Notes under the pieces: generated by a model
Told to the model about the DNA's origin: nothing
The model's input: only the letters and a program-made list of their open reading frames with translations
The model's database searches: none
In this document: positions 9,803-18,381 of the stretch, one piece after another
Numbering within the stretch: position 1 is the stretch's first letter
Layout of the letters: each line of letters begins with the position of its first letter
Assembly (NCBI RefSeq): GCF_035825295.1
Contig: NZ_JAYMGI010000002.1
Span: forward strand, 7,268,001 to 7,332,000
Direction: 5' to 3'
Length of the DNA: 64,000 nucleotides
Source: Actinacidiphila sp. DG2A-62
GTDB taxonomy: Bacteria; Actinomycetota; Actinomycetes; Streptomycetales; Streptomycetaceae
Position numbers and translations under genes: made by a program

Positions 9803-10027
9803 GTCTTCGCTCAGCCCTTCCCCGCCGCCGCGTGGCCGGACGTGCCGACGCGTTTCCTCCAGGGCGTGGACGACCGGTTCTTCCCGCTGGAGTTCGAGCG
9901 CCGGGTGGTGCGCGAACGGCTCGGCCTGGCCGTCGAGGAACTGCCCGGCGGCCATCTGCGCGCCCTCAGCCGTCCGGAGGCCCTGACGGCCGCGCTGCTC
10001 GACGAGGCGGCGGCAGCGGGGAGATGA
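9803..10027 (+). pseudogene. 5'-truncated alpha/beta-hydrolase remnant
   Basis: After the thaumatin stop the same frame reads as the last third of an alpha/beta hydrolase: AQPFPAAAWPDVPTRF, QGVDDRFFPLEFERRVV, then GGHLRALSRPEALT, which holds the catalytic His of the family. The nucleophile elbow and oxyanion part are absent; nothing upstream encodes them in any frame. This is a deletion remnant, probably not translated, since no good start precedes it. Confidence 0.75.
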
Positions 10028-10229
10028 CCGGCGCGCCTGGCCGACACCCGCAGGCGCGGCCAGGCGGCGGCGGTCGGCTACGGCTGGGCCGCGGCTCCCC
10101 GCGCGCCGCCGTACGGCCCCCGCGAACTCACCCGTACGGCCCCGTCATGAACGTGACCTCTGGGGCGAATCGGGCGTATTCGGGGGTCGGGTGCGGCACT
10201 TCGGGCCGAGGTTTGCGAGTATCGACGCG

Positions 10230-11099
10230 ATGACTGCCGCTCCTCCCGAGACGCTTCCGCAGCGCCAGACCGACCCGAGCCGTGGCCGGCGACGCCACCG
10301 GCGCCGCCGCCGTGCCCTCCGCAAGGCGATGTACGCCGCGGCCGCGGGCGCAGCCGGCCTCGCCGTCATCGGCGCCGGCTACGTCCTGCTGGACCGGCCC
10401 GGCGGCGGCACGGCCGTCGCCGACGACGCCAAGCACGCCGCCGCCCGCGCCGAGGTCACCGGCGCCCCCACCGCGCGCTCCGGCGCCTCGGCGCTGAAGG
10501 ACCCGCTGCCCCGCGCGATCCCCGGCCTCGGCCCCAGGACGCGTGCGAAGATCCCGGCGGCCACCACCCAGGTGCTGGTGGCGTCGGGCGCGGGCAAGGA
10601 CTCCTCGCGGTCCGTGGTGACCCTCTGGTCGCGCACCGCCGACGGCCACTGGAAGGCCGGCACGTCCTGGCCGGCGCACAACGCTCTGCACGGGTGGACC
10701 GACGCCCACCACGCGGGCGACCTGCACAGCCCGATCGGCGTCTACACGCTCAGCGACGCGGGCGGCTTCGACGCGGACCCCGGCTCGCACCTGCCGTACC
10801 ACCACTCCTCCAAGTTCCGCGCCGGAGGCGTCGGTTTCGACGGCGAGCCGCTGGACGAGGCGTTCGACTACGTCATCGCCATCGACTACAACCGCGTCCC
10901 CGGCCACTCCCCGCTCGACGGCACCCAGCCGCTCGGGCCCAGCCGCGGCGGCGGCATCTGGGTGCACGTCGACCACGGCGGACCGACCCACGGCTGCGTC
11001 AGCATCGCCGCCGCGCACATGGTGGAGCTGCTGCGCACGCTGCGGCCCGCCGACCACCCGGTGATCGTGATGGGCGACCACGCGTCGCTCGCGGTCTGA
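10230..11099 (+). CDS. L,D-transpeptidase-family protein
   Basis: 289 residues starting at ATG 10230. An Arg-rich N-terminus and a membrane segment (MYAAAAGAAGLAVIGAGYVLL, about residues 36-56) anchor it outside the membrane. The C-terminal half is a YkuD-like catalytic domain: HGWTDAHHAGDLHSPIGVY, then WVHVDHGGPTHGCVSIAAAH, in which the THGCVS Cys is the expected nucleophile and the preceding His its partner. Such enzymes make 3-3 crosslinks in peptidoglycan or attach proteins to it. It is monocistronic by spacing. The substrate within peptidoglycan is not readable from the sequence. Confidence 0.88.
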   Translation: MTAAPPETLPQRQTDPSRGRRRHRRRRRALRKAMYAAAAGAAGLAVIGAGYVLLDRPGGGTAVADDAKHAAARAEVTGAPTARSGASALKDPLPRAIPGLGPRTRAKIPAATTQVLVASGAGKDSSRSVVTLWSRTADGHWKAGTSWPAHNALHGWTDAHHAGDLHSPIGVYTLSDAGGFDADPGSHLPYHHSSKFRAGGVGFDGEPLDEAFDYVIAIDYNRVPGHSPLDGTQPLGPSRGGGIWVHVDHGGPTHGCVSIAAAHMVELLRTLRPADHPVIVMGDHASLAV

Positions 11100-11129
11100 C
11101 GGCGCCGCTCCGCGACGTGACGACCTGAC

Positions 11130-11175
11130 GACCGGTCCGTGCCGTGTCCGTGCCGTGTCCGTGCCGGTCCGGCGA
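11130..11175. repeat. 11-bp GTGCCGTGTCC repeat
   Basis: Three near-copies of GTGCCGTGTCC lie between two convergent genes. The rest of the 165-bp gap is G/C-rich and has no gene; a hairpin terminator is not obvious. Confidence 0.65.
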
Positions 11176-11264
11176 CGCGTACGGTCCGACGGCCGACCCC
11201 CGCCGCACGCACCGCGGTCGGGCGCGCGCGACGGGGGCCGGGCGGTACGGAGCGGGCGGCGGGC

Positions 11265-12410
11265 TCAGCCGCGCGGCAGGACCAGCGACTGCACCTGCGG
11301 CAGCGTCCGCCAGTCGTTGGACGCCACCGTGGCGTGCGCGGCGGCCAGTTGGGCGACGCGCGCCTGCGCGTCGGACGCCGACGGGTTGGTGTCGTCCAGC
11401 GCGGGCGGCACGTTCTGCGAGTCGGTCATGAACAGCAGGTAGTGGTTGGTGTCGTACCAGCTCGTGTCGATGCTGCCGTTCAGGTACGCCGACGCGTCGC
11501 CGTCGAAGGCCACGAACCACGGCCGCAGCGAGGTGTCGGAGTAGCGCGAACGCGGGTCGCCCGCCTGGGCGTTGTGCACCGACGGGAAGATGTTCGCCTG
11601 CGCGGTCCTGCCCTGGCTGTGCAGGTCCCGCAGGTAGCCGGCGTACTCCTGGTCCGTCCACAGCGAGTCGGTCGGGTTGCCCTCCTCGACCGTGCCGGGG
11701 ATGACCTCCAGGATCACCTTGCCGGCCAACTGCTGCCTGGTCGGCCAGTTGCCCGCCTTCGCGGCGTCGTCGAGGGTCGCGTACTGTCCGCCGCCGGGCT
11801 TGTTCAGCAGGTCGTTCGGCTTGAAGACGAGGTTGCCCAGATGGGCGCTGATGGACTGGTCGAGCTTGGCCGGGCTCATCCCGAAGTTCGCCTGGAAGCC
11901 CGCCTTCATCTCCAGCTTGATGTAGAGCGGCCCGTGGCCCGGGTGCGCGCTGAGCCAGACCCGGACGTCGTCCAGGCAGCTCTCCAGGTCCTTGTTGGCG
12001 CCGCCGGTGTAGAGGTCGGCGGGCGAGGAGGCGTTGACGCAGTTGTTGCCGTTGCTGGTCAGGCTGGAGTGGCTGACCTTCCACTCCGAGGTGAAGAAGT
12101 CGTCCCAGACGTCGAGTTCGATCATCGACGTGCCGGTGTCGAGCCCCTGCGCGAGATAGCTGAACGCGGACGGGTCATAGGTGTTGTGCAGACCGGAGGT
12201 GGTGGCTCCGGACAGCGGCAGGCTGTCGCCGTCGGCCGCGGAGGCCGCGCTCCCCGGCCCGGCGACGGTGAACGCCAGGCAGGCGGCGAGGGCGCCGAGC
12301 AGCGCGGTGCGCGCCGCCGTGCGCGAGCGTCCGGAGTCGCTCGTGCCGCCGGCGACGCCCGAGGCGCTGCGGGAGCGGCGGGGGAACCGAGGGGTCAACA
12401 GACCGTTCAA
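11265..12410 (-). CDS. Secreted Ca2+-dependent PI-PLC-type phospholipase C
   Basis: 381 residues from TTG 12410, chosen because AGGAGG lies 5 bases upstream and the frame before it is not protein-like. A twin-Arg-like basic start and a hydrophobic stretch (ALLGALAACLAFTVAGPGSAASA) form a signal peptide. The catalytic barrel begins at GLHNTYD, with ELDVWDDF and VSHSSL carrying the expected His/Glu/Asp residues of the Ca2+-dependent phosphoinositide phospholipase C family (PF16670-like). It should hydrolyse phosphatidylinositol-type lipids outside the cell. Its TTG overlaps the stop of a 30-codon upstream ORF, so its translation may depend on that ORF. Confidence 0.88.
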   Translation of the reverse strand: MNGLLTPRFPRRSRSASGVAGGTSDSGRSRTAARTALLGALAACLAFTVAGPGSAASAADGDSLPLSGATTSGLHNTYDPSAFSYLAQGLDTGTSMIELDVWDDFFTSEWKVSHSSLTSNGNNCVNASSPADLYTGGANKDLESCLDDVRVWLSAHPGHGPLYIKLEMKAGFQANFGMSPAKLDQSISAHLGNLVFKPNDLLNKPGGGQYATLDDAAKAGNWPTRQQLAGKVILEVIPGTVEEGNPTDSLWTDQEYAGYLRDLHSQGRTAQANIFPSVHNAQAGDPRSRYSDTSLRPWFVAFDGDASAYLNGSIDTSWYDTNHYLLFMTDSQNVPPALDDTNPSASDAQARVAQLAAAHATVASNDWRTLPQVQSLVLPRG

Positions 12411-12499
12411 CGTGTCCTCCTGTGGGGGATGGCTCTCCGCCAGGACGGTGACGTCCGCGCATGAATCGACGGAGACATGACACGTAACACGACCTGCAT
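12407..12499 (-). CDS. 30-residue upstream ORF coupled to the phospholipase gene
   Basis: ATG 12499 is preceded at close range by AGGAGGA, as strong a ribosome site as any in the window. It encodes 30 residues, rich in Arg, Ser and Pro, and ends in a TGA that overlaps the TTG start of the phospholipase (TTGA). The arrangement is what translational coupling would require. It has no similarity I know; it could be a leader peptide or simply a misjudged start region. Confidence 0.5.
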   Translation of the reverse strand: MQVVLRVMSPSIHARTSPSWRRAIPHRRTR

Positions 12500-12593
12500 T
12501 CCTCCTGTCACCTCCGCATCCGGACTTTCCTCGCGCCTCGTACGGCGTACCGCGCTGTGGCCCCCGGCGGTCGGCGCGCCGCACAATCGGCGG

Positions 12594-13424
12594 ATGGACG
12601 ACGCCGAGACCACCCCTCCCGTCCCTTCGACTTCGGGTGCCCCCGCCGCCCGCTCCGCTCCTCCCGTACGCACCGAGCGCGCCGGCGCCGTGCACACTGT
12701 CGTGCTGTCCCGGCCCGCCGCCCGCAACGCCGTGGACGGCCCCACCGCGGCCCTGCTCGCGGACGCCTTCCGGGAGTTCGACGCCGATCCGGCCGCGTCG
12801 GTCGCGGTGCTCTGGGGCGAGGGCGGCGGCTTCTGCGCGGGCGCGGACCTCAAGGCGTTCGGCTCCGAGCGCGCCAACCGGGTCGCGGCGACCGGTGACG
12901 GGCCGATGGGGCCGACCCGGATGCGGCTGCGCAAGCCCGTCGTCGCCGCGATCAGCGGCCACGCGGTGGCCGGCGGCCTGGAGTTGGCGATCTGGTGCGA
13001 CCTGCGGGTGATGGAGGAGGACGCGGTGCTCGGCGTGTTCTGCCGCCGCTGGGGCGTGCCGCTGATCGACGGCGGCACGGTCCGGCTGCCCCGGCTGATC
13101 GGCGCCGGCCGCGCGATGGACCTGATCCTCACCGGCCGCCCGGTCGGCGCGGAGGAGGCCCTGGCCATCGGTCTGGTGGACCGCGTCGTCCCCGCCGGCG
13201 GCGCCCGCGCCGCGGCCGAGGAACTGGCGGCGCGCATCGCCGCGTTCCCCCAGACCTGCCTGCGCCACGACCGCCTCGCCGCGCTGGAACAGGAGGGGCT
13301 GGACGAACAGGCCGCGCTGGCCGTCGAGTTCGGCCACGGCCTGGTCTCGCTCAGCGAAGCCCGTTCGGGCGCCGCCCGGTTCGCCGCGGGCGAGGGCCGC
13401 CACGGGAGGTTCGACCGGGCGTGA
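12594..13424 (+). CDS. Enoyl-CoA hydratase/isomerase (crotonase) family protein
   Basis: 276 residues from ATG 12594. Crotonase hallmarks: SRPAARNAVDGPT near residue 40, the oxyanion loop GFCAGADLKAFG (about 80-91) and GHAVAGGLELAIWCDLRV (about 119-136) with the first acid in GGLEL. The second acid position is not the usual Glu-rich form (WGVPLIDGGTVRL), so isomerase or another crotonase reaction is as likely as classical hydration. It is a single gene, divergent from the phospholipase. No CoA-pathway neighbours reveal the substrate. Confidence 0.88.
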   Translation: MDDAETTPPVPSTSGAPAARSAPPVRTERAGAVHTVVLSRPAARNAVDGPTAALLADAFREFDADPAASVAVLWGEGGGFCAGADLKAFGSERANRVAATGDGPMGPTRMRLRKPVVAAISGHAVAGGLELAIWCDLRVMEEDAVLGVFCRRWGVPLIDGGTVRLPRLIGAGRAMDLILTGRPVGAEEALAIGLVDRVVPAGGARAAAEELAARIAAFPQTCLRHDRLAALEQEGLDEQAALAVEFGHGLVSLSEARSGAARFAAGEGRHGRFDRA

Positions 13425-13460
13425 CCGCGGTCGCGGCCGCGCGGTCTCCGCGTCTTCTGC

Positions 13461-13505
13461 TCTCCGGGCCTCTGGTCTCCGGGCCTCTGGTCTCCGGGCC
13501 TCCGG
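13461..13505. repeat. 15-bp tandem repeat x3
   Basis: TCTCCGGGCCTCTGG is repeated three times (last copy one change) in the 176-bp gap between the crotonase and the LysR gene. Confidence 0.85.
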
Positions 13506-13600
13506 TTCCTGGCTTTCGGCTCCTGGTCTTCGGCTGCCGGCCTCGCGGGGATCGGTGAGGCGCGCCGCACGGTCGGCGTGAGAACGTTTAGCCTGGCTGT

Positions 13601-14524
13601 ATGAAGGAGTGGGACCTCAGAAAGCTCCAGATCCTGCGCGCGCTCCAGGAGACCGGCACGGTGACCGCGGCCGCGGCGGCCCTGCGCATGACGCCCTCCG
13701 CGGTGTCCCAGCAGCTCGCGGCCTTGTCCAAGCAGGCCGGCACGCCGATGATCGAGGCGCGCGGGCGCGGCGTGCGGCTGACCGGCGCTGCCCATGTCCT
13801 GCTGCGCCACGCCGAGGTCGTCTTCGCCCAACTGGAACGCGCCGGCGCCGAACTCGACGGTTACGCGCGCGGTGACGCCGGCCTGGTCAGGGTCGGCACG
13901 ATCGCCACCGCGATCGCGCGCCTGGTCGTCCCGGCGGCGGAGCTGCTGCGTCGCTCGGCCCCCGGGATCACGCTGTCGGTGCGCGAGACCGAGGCGGCCG
14001 AGGTCTACGAGGACCTGGCGGCCGGCGAGGTGGACGTCGCGGTGTCCCTCGCGGTCGACGCGCCGACCGCCCGCGACCCGCGGTTCGTGCTGTTCCCGCT
14101 GCTCGCCGACCCGCTGGACGTCGCGCTGCCGCCCGGCCACCCGATGGCCGACGCGCCGGGGCTGCGGCTGGCCCGGCTGGCCGAGGAGCCGTGGATCTTC
14201 GGCAGTCGCGGGCCCTGGCGCGACATCACCCTCGCGGTCTGCGCGGACGCCGGATTCGTGCCCGAGCAGGCGCACGCGGCCGCCGACTGGCCGGCGATCT
14301 TCTCCATGGTCGCGGCCGGCATGGGCGTCGCCCTGGTGCCGCGGATGGCGACGTCCGGCGGACTGCGCCGCGAGGTCGCCGTCCGGCCGCTGGAGTCGGA
14401 CCGGCCGCGACGGCGCATCGTGGGCGCGGTGCGCGGCGGCGCCGAGGACGCCCCGCTGCTGCGCCGCACGATGGCGGCGCTCCGGGAAGCGGCCGAGCTG
14501 GACCCGACCGTGCAGCGCAGCTGA
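13601..14524 (+). CDS. LysR-family transcriptional regulator
   Basis: 307 residues. The N-terminal winged HTH is clear (LRKLQILRALQETGTVTAAA, then MTPSAVSQQLAALSKQAG, residues 4-55), followed by the two-lobed effector domain with VGTIATAIARLVVPA at the start of lobe 1. It lies 60 bp upstream of the proposed allantoicase start on the same strand, so it may control purine-ring catabolism; that is inference from position only. Confidence 0.9.
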   Translation: MKEWDLRKLQILRALQETGTVTAAAAALRMTPSAVSQQLAALSKQAGTPMIEARGRGVRLTGAAHVLLRHAEVVFAQLERAGAELDGYARGDAGLVRVGTIATAIARLVVPAAELLRRSAPGITLSVRETEAAEVYEDLAAGEVDVAVSLAVDAPTARDPRFVLFPLLADPLDVALPPGHPMADAPGLRLARLAEEPWIFGSRGPWRDITLAVCADAGFVPEQAHAAADWPAIFSMVAAGMGVALVPRMATSGGLRREVAVRPLESDRPRRRIVGAVRGGAEDAPLLRRTMAALREAAELDPTVQRS

Positions 14525-14583
14525 ACGATTTCTTCAGTAAGTTTCGATGGACGTGAAGGAAGGGCGGGGGTGAGAGTGGGGGC

Positions 14584-15854
14584 ATGAGACGAGACGACGT
14601 TCGAGACGACGATGCGCGGGGCGCGGGCGCGCAAGACGGCGGTGCGCGGGGCGCGGCTGCGGGAGATGACGAAGCGCGGGGCGCGCAAGACGACGCTGCG
14701 TGGGGTGACGGCGAGCGTGGGGCCGGCGGGGAGGCCCGGCGGGCTGCACCGCGCTGACACACTTCACCGGTGCCGCCGGGCCGTACGCGGGCGGCGATCC
14801 GTACGCCGACTACCGCAGCGCGGAGCTGCCCTTCGCCGGGCTGCCCGATCTGGCCGACCGGCGGCTGGGCGCCGCGGTGACAGCGGCGAACGACGAGTTC
14901 TTCGCCGAGCGGGAGAATCTGCTGCTGCCGGGCCCCGCGGTCTTCGACCCGGAACACTTCGGGCACAAGGGCAAGGTCATGGACGGCTGGGAGACCCGCC
15001 GCCGGCGCGGCGCGTCCGCCGCGGTCCCGCACCCGGAGGCCGACGACCACGACTGGGCGCTGGTACGCCTCGGGGTCCCGGGAATCGTGCGCGGCATCGT
15101 GGTCGACACCGCCCACTTCCGCGGCAACCACCCGCAGGCGGTGTCGGTCGAGGCGACCAGCCACTCGCTGTCCGCCGCGCCCGAGGACCTGCTGGACCCC
15201 GACGTGGAGTGGACGCAGCTCGTGCCGCGCACCGCGATCGGCGGTCACGCCCGCAACGCCTTCGCGGTCGGCGTCGAGCGCCGCTTCACCCACCTGCGGC
15301 TGCGCCAGTATCCCGACGGCGGCATCGCCCGCCTGCGGGTGCACGGCGAGGTGGTGCCCGACCCCGGCTGGCTCACCGAGCTAAGCACCTTCGACCTGGT
15401 CGCGCTGGAGAACGGCGGCGCGGTGGAGGACGCCTCCGACCGCTTCTACTCCCCGCCGGAGCACACCATCCTGCCCGGCCGCTCACAGAAGATGGACGAC
15501 GGCTGGGAGACCCGGCGGCGACGGGACGACGGGCACGACTGGATCCGCTACCGCTTGGTGGAGCAGGGAGTGATCCGCGCGGTCGAGATCGATACCGCCT
15601 GCCTGAAGGGGAACGCGGCAGGCTGGGCCTCGCTGTCCACGCGTGACGGTGACGGCGGCCAGTGGACCCAGATCGTCCCCCGGGTGCGGCTGCAACCTGA
15701 CAGCGTGCACCGCTTCCTGGTCAACCCGATACCCGCCACTCACGCGCGGATCGACATCTTCCCCGACGGCGGCATATCCCGGCTGCGGTTGTACGGCTCC
15801 CTCACCCGGGCCGGCGCCGAGCGCCTCAACGCCCGCGCAGAGGCGCTGAGCTGA
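14584..15854 (+). CDS. alc: Allantoicase (frame break near 14742)
   Basis: Hydrolyses allantoate to ureidoglycolate and urea in purine catabolism. The body has two related allantoicase domains, each with DGWETRRRR (about 14986 and 15502), HDW and IDTA/VDTAHFRGN, and DGGI-RLR ends. The conserved N-terminal part (ALTHFTGAAGPYAGGDPYAD) has no ATG, GTG or TTG in its own frame after the stop at 14706. Adding one G at the GGG run 14741-14743 joins it to ATG 14584, which follows GTGGGGG and adds an acidic leader of repeated ARGAQDD/ARGAAAGDDE units. Alternatively CTG 14754 starts a 366-residue protein. No other purine-catabolic gene is in the window. Confidence 0.85.
14602..14712. repeat. Degenerate GCGCGGGGCGCG repeats at allantoicase 5' end
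   Basis: Four to five copies of a unit built on GCGCGGGGCGCG plus a GACGAC/AAGACG spacer lie between the LysR gene and the conserved part of allantoicase. If the restored frame is right, they encode an acidic/Arg-Gly-Ala leader; if not, they are a non-coding array that displaced the normal start region. Confidence 0.7.
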
Positions 15855-15989
15855 CCTCCGGGACGCGCCGGCGACACCTGTGCCGGCTCGTCCGGAGGCA
15901 TGGAGGCCCGGGACCGGGAGGGGTACGGCGACCGCGGACACGGAGACACGAGGCCCCGGGACGCCCGCGGCACCGTGCTCAGCCGGCGC

Positions 15990-16427
15990 TCACTCGGCCC
16001 CGAAGAGCTTGATCAGGTCGGTCTTGCCGAACATCACGGCCGTGTCGATCGCGGACGGAGATCCGGCGGCGGGGTCCGCGCCGCCCTCCAGCAGGGCGTC
16101 GATCACGTCCTGCGCGCTTTTGAACACCGCCCCGGCGAGCGGGGACTGGCCGCGCTCGTTGATCTGGTTCGGGTCGGCGCCGCGAGTCAGCAGCGCCTTC
16201 ACGCAGGAGGCGTGGCCGTGGTAGGCGGCGAGCATCAGGAGGGTGTCGCCGCGGTCGTTGGTGACGCCGAGGGGGACGCCTGCGTCCAGGCGGGCGGTGA
16301 GGCGTTCGACGTCCCCCTCGCGGGCGAAGTCGAAGGCCTCGGAGGTGAGGTCGAGCAGGTCGGTGGGGTGTCCGGGCTCGTCGGTTCCGGCGGCGGGAGC
16401 GCTGAGGTCGGGCGTGGGCTCGGTCAT
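15990..16427 (-). CDS. Ankyrin-repeat protein
   Basis: 145 residues with about three ankyrin repeats: SEAFDFAREGDVERLTARLDAG, then DRGDTLLMLAAYHGHASCVKALLTRGADPN, then RGQSPLAGAVFKSAQDVIDALLEGGADP. It is a small cytosolic protein-binding scaffold; partners unknown. It begins 9 bp after the lipoprotein stop and is likely the last gene of a three-gene unit. Confidence 0.92.
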   Translation of the reverse strand: MTEPTPDLSAPAAGTDEPGHPTDLLDLTSEAFDFAREGDVERLTARLDAGVPLGVTNDRGDTLLMLAAYHGHASCVKALLTRGADPNQINERGQSPLAGAVFKSAQDVIDALLEGGADPAAGSPSAIDTAVMFGKTDLIKLFGAE

Positions 16428-16436
16428 GTCTTCAGC

Positions 16437-17276
16437 CTACGCAGGACAGGGGCCGTTGAAGAAGGAGACCACGACGCGTCGGACCGGCCCGTCGCCGACC
16501 CGGATGTCCAGCGGGACGCACGCCCGGCCGTCCCCCGCGACGAAGAACCCGCCGTAGAAGGAGGTGACCGAGCCGGGGCAGCTGTGGAAGGTGACGGACG
16601 GGGCGGGCGTGTTGCCGTAGCCGCCGCCGAACTCCAGCCCGGCGCGAGCGCGCTGCTCGGCGCCCACGGTGACGGTGACGACCGCCCCACCGGCCACGTC
16701 GGGGCCGGCGCGGTAGTGCCAGCCGCCGGAACTGACGATGCCGTGCGCCTGCTGGTCGCCGGCCGCGAGGTCGCGCAGACCGTGCCAGGTGAGCGGTCCG
16801 ACCGTGACGTCCCCCGAACCCGTCCCGGCCGCGGCGCCGGCGCCCGAACCGGCGGGGGAAGTGGGCGTTTTGGAAGAAACGACGGAGGCGCGCGGCGAGG
16901 CTCCGGAAAGGAGGGAGGACGCGACCGAGGACCCGGAGGAGCCGGCGGCGGGCGGTGCGGCCGAGGACGGTTCTGGGGACGGCGTAGAAGACGGCGAAGG
17001 AGAGGAGGCGGTGGGCTGGGAGGGGTCCGGATGGCCCTGCCAGCCGGGGACGCCCTGCGGAGGCGGCCCGGAGTGGCCGGGGACGAGCGCGGTGCCGTCG
17101 ACGCACTCGACCGGGCGGGGATGGTCGATACTGCCGACCGGTGGCGGAGCGGAGGTCGGCGCCGGTAACGCGGGTGTCGGATGTGAGTGGGCGCCCAGCG
17201 TGCACCCACCGAGTAACGCCAACGCCCCGCAGACCACACCGGCCGCACGAAGCACTCGACCTGACATGGGCATCAC
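16437..17276 (-). CDS. Secreted lipoprotein, function unknown
   Basis: 279 residues (276 if ATG 17267 is used). A type II signal peptide ends in LLGGC (lipobox), then a long Ser/Pro/Thr/Ala linker (residues 30-145), then a beta-rich domain from about VTVGPLTWHGL with two Cys (FHSCPGS, RACVPLD) and a final FFNGPCPA that could form disulphides. I recognise no family. It lies between the TIGR03083-like gene and the ankyrin gene with gaps of 23 and 9 bp. Confidence 0.8.
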   Translation of the reverse strand: MMPMSGRVLRAAGVVCGALALLGGCTLGAHSHPTPALPAPTSAPPPVGSIDHPRPVECVDGTALVPGHSGPPPQGVPGWQGHPDPSQPTASSPSPSSTPSPEPSSAAPPAAGSSGSSVASSLLSGASPRASVVSSKTPTSPAGSGAGAAAGTGSGDVTVGPLTWHGLRDLAAGDQQAHGIVSSGGWHYRAGPDVAGGAVVTVTVGAEQRARAGLEFGGGYGNTPAPSVTFHSCPGSVTSFYGGFFVAGDGRACVPLDIRVGDGPVRRVVVSFFNGPCPA

Positions 17277-17299
17277 CCCTTGCTCAGGACGGTACGTCC

Positions 17300-18201
17300 T
17301 CAGCCGAGCGGGGGCCAGACCACCAATTGCCGTACCAACTCGCGGTCCCCGTCCACGCGCAGGGCGCCCTCGTCCCAGGGCACCCGCCGGTAGAGGGCCA
17401 GCAGCAGGTCGCTCGCCGGACCGGAGAAGGTCGCGCCGGCCTCCGGACGCCTCCCGCCGGACCCGCCGTGCCCGCCGGCGGCATCGGGCCGGCCGGGGCG
17501 CTGCGGACCGCCGAAGCGCCGGTGGCGTCGAGGAGCAGGGTCCAGGCCACGCCCTCGTCGGCGACCAGCGCGACGCGCGCGGGGGAGTGCGGCCAGCCGT
17601 CCATCGAGCCGAACCCCACGTGCAGGAACTCGTCGACCGCGTCCACCGCGACGGCCGACGGGACGGGCAGGGGCGCGCCCGCCGCCTCCTGGGCGTCCCG
17701 CGCGTGCACCGCGGCCTCCTGGACCTGGTGGCGGGCGACGCTGCCGGAGGTCGCCGGATTGCCCGACCCCGCCCACCAGGTCCAGCACCCGGCGTCGGGA
17801 CCGGCCGCGCGCAGGGCGTCCAGCAGCACGCGGGTGGAGCGCGCGGACCAGTCGAGCAGCCGGTCGGTGACGCCCGGGCCGGCAGGACCGCCGGGGGACA
17901 CCGATGGCGGCGGGCCGCCGTGGGCCGCCGCGGACGGACCGCCGGGGGCCGGGGGCTCCCGGTCCGGGACGGCGTCGTCCCTCGGCGGCCGGGGCGCGGG
18001 GCCGGCCGCCACGGCCGCCGCCCAGAAGCGCTGCACCCCGCCGAGGTGCGCGACCAGGTCGGGCACCGTCCAGTCGGGGCAGCCGGGGACGCGCGCCCCC
18101 GGCACGGTCGCGGCAGCCGCCGACCGGAGCACGGCGGAGCGGTCCTCGATCAGCTCCAGCCAGTCCGCGAACCCCGGCCAGGGATAGTGCGAAGTCGTCA
18201 T
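17300..18201 (-). CDS. TIGR03083/maleylpyruvate isomerase-like protein (frame break near 17454)
   Basis: ATG 18201. The N-terminal DinB/MDMPI-type four-helix domain is clear (FADWLELIEDRSAVLRSA, then VPGCPDWTVPDLVAHLGGVQRFW), with His residues of the usual metal site (LVAHLGG and a later RHQVQEAAVHARDA). The expected end (TFSGPASDLLLALYRRVPW) lies in another frame; one extra G in the GGG run at 17453-17455 restores about 300 residues. Without it, the frame ends at 17284 with an implausible tail. Family members include mycothiol-dependent isomerases, but the reaction here is unknown. Confidence 0.82.
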
Positions 18202-18381
18202 GGGGACCGTTCTAGCAGCGGGGACCGACAGCCCCTGGCGGCCGGGACGGGAAAGCTGTTCCATGGTCGTCGGCGGCCGACCGGCGACCGCGCCGCCCGA
18301 GACGGGGCGGTGAAGCGACAAAGCGACACCGAGCACGTGCACCACCAGGGTGAACGACCGGGACGACCAGAAGAGGTGGCC

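Noticed and set aside
14612..15646. 344-codon plus-strand ORF over allantoicase
   Set aside because: It is an alternative frame; the allantoicase motifs lie in the frame ending at 15854.
16738..18381. Upstream extension of the DUF5107 protein to 16738
   Set aside because: It opposes the lipoprotein and TIGR03083-like genes and is not protein-like before TTG 18382.
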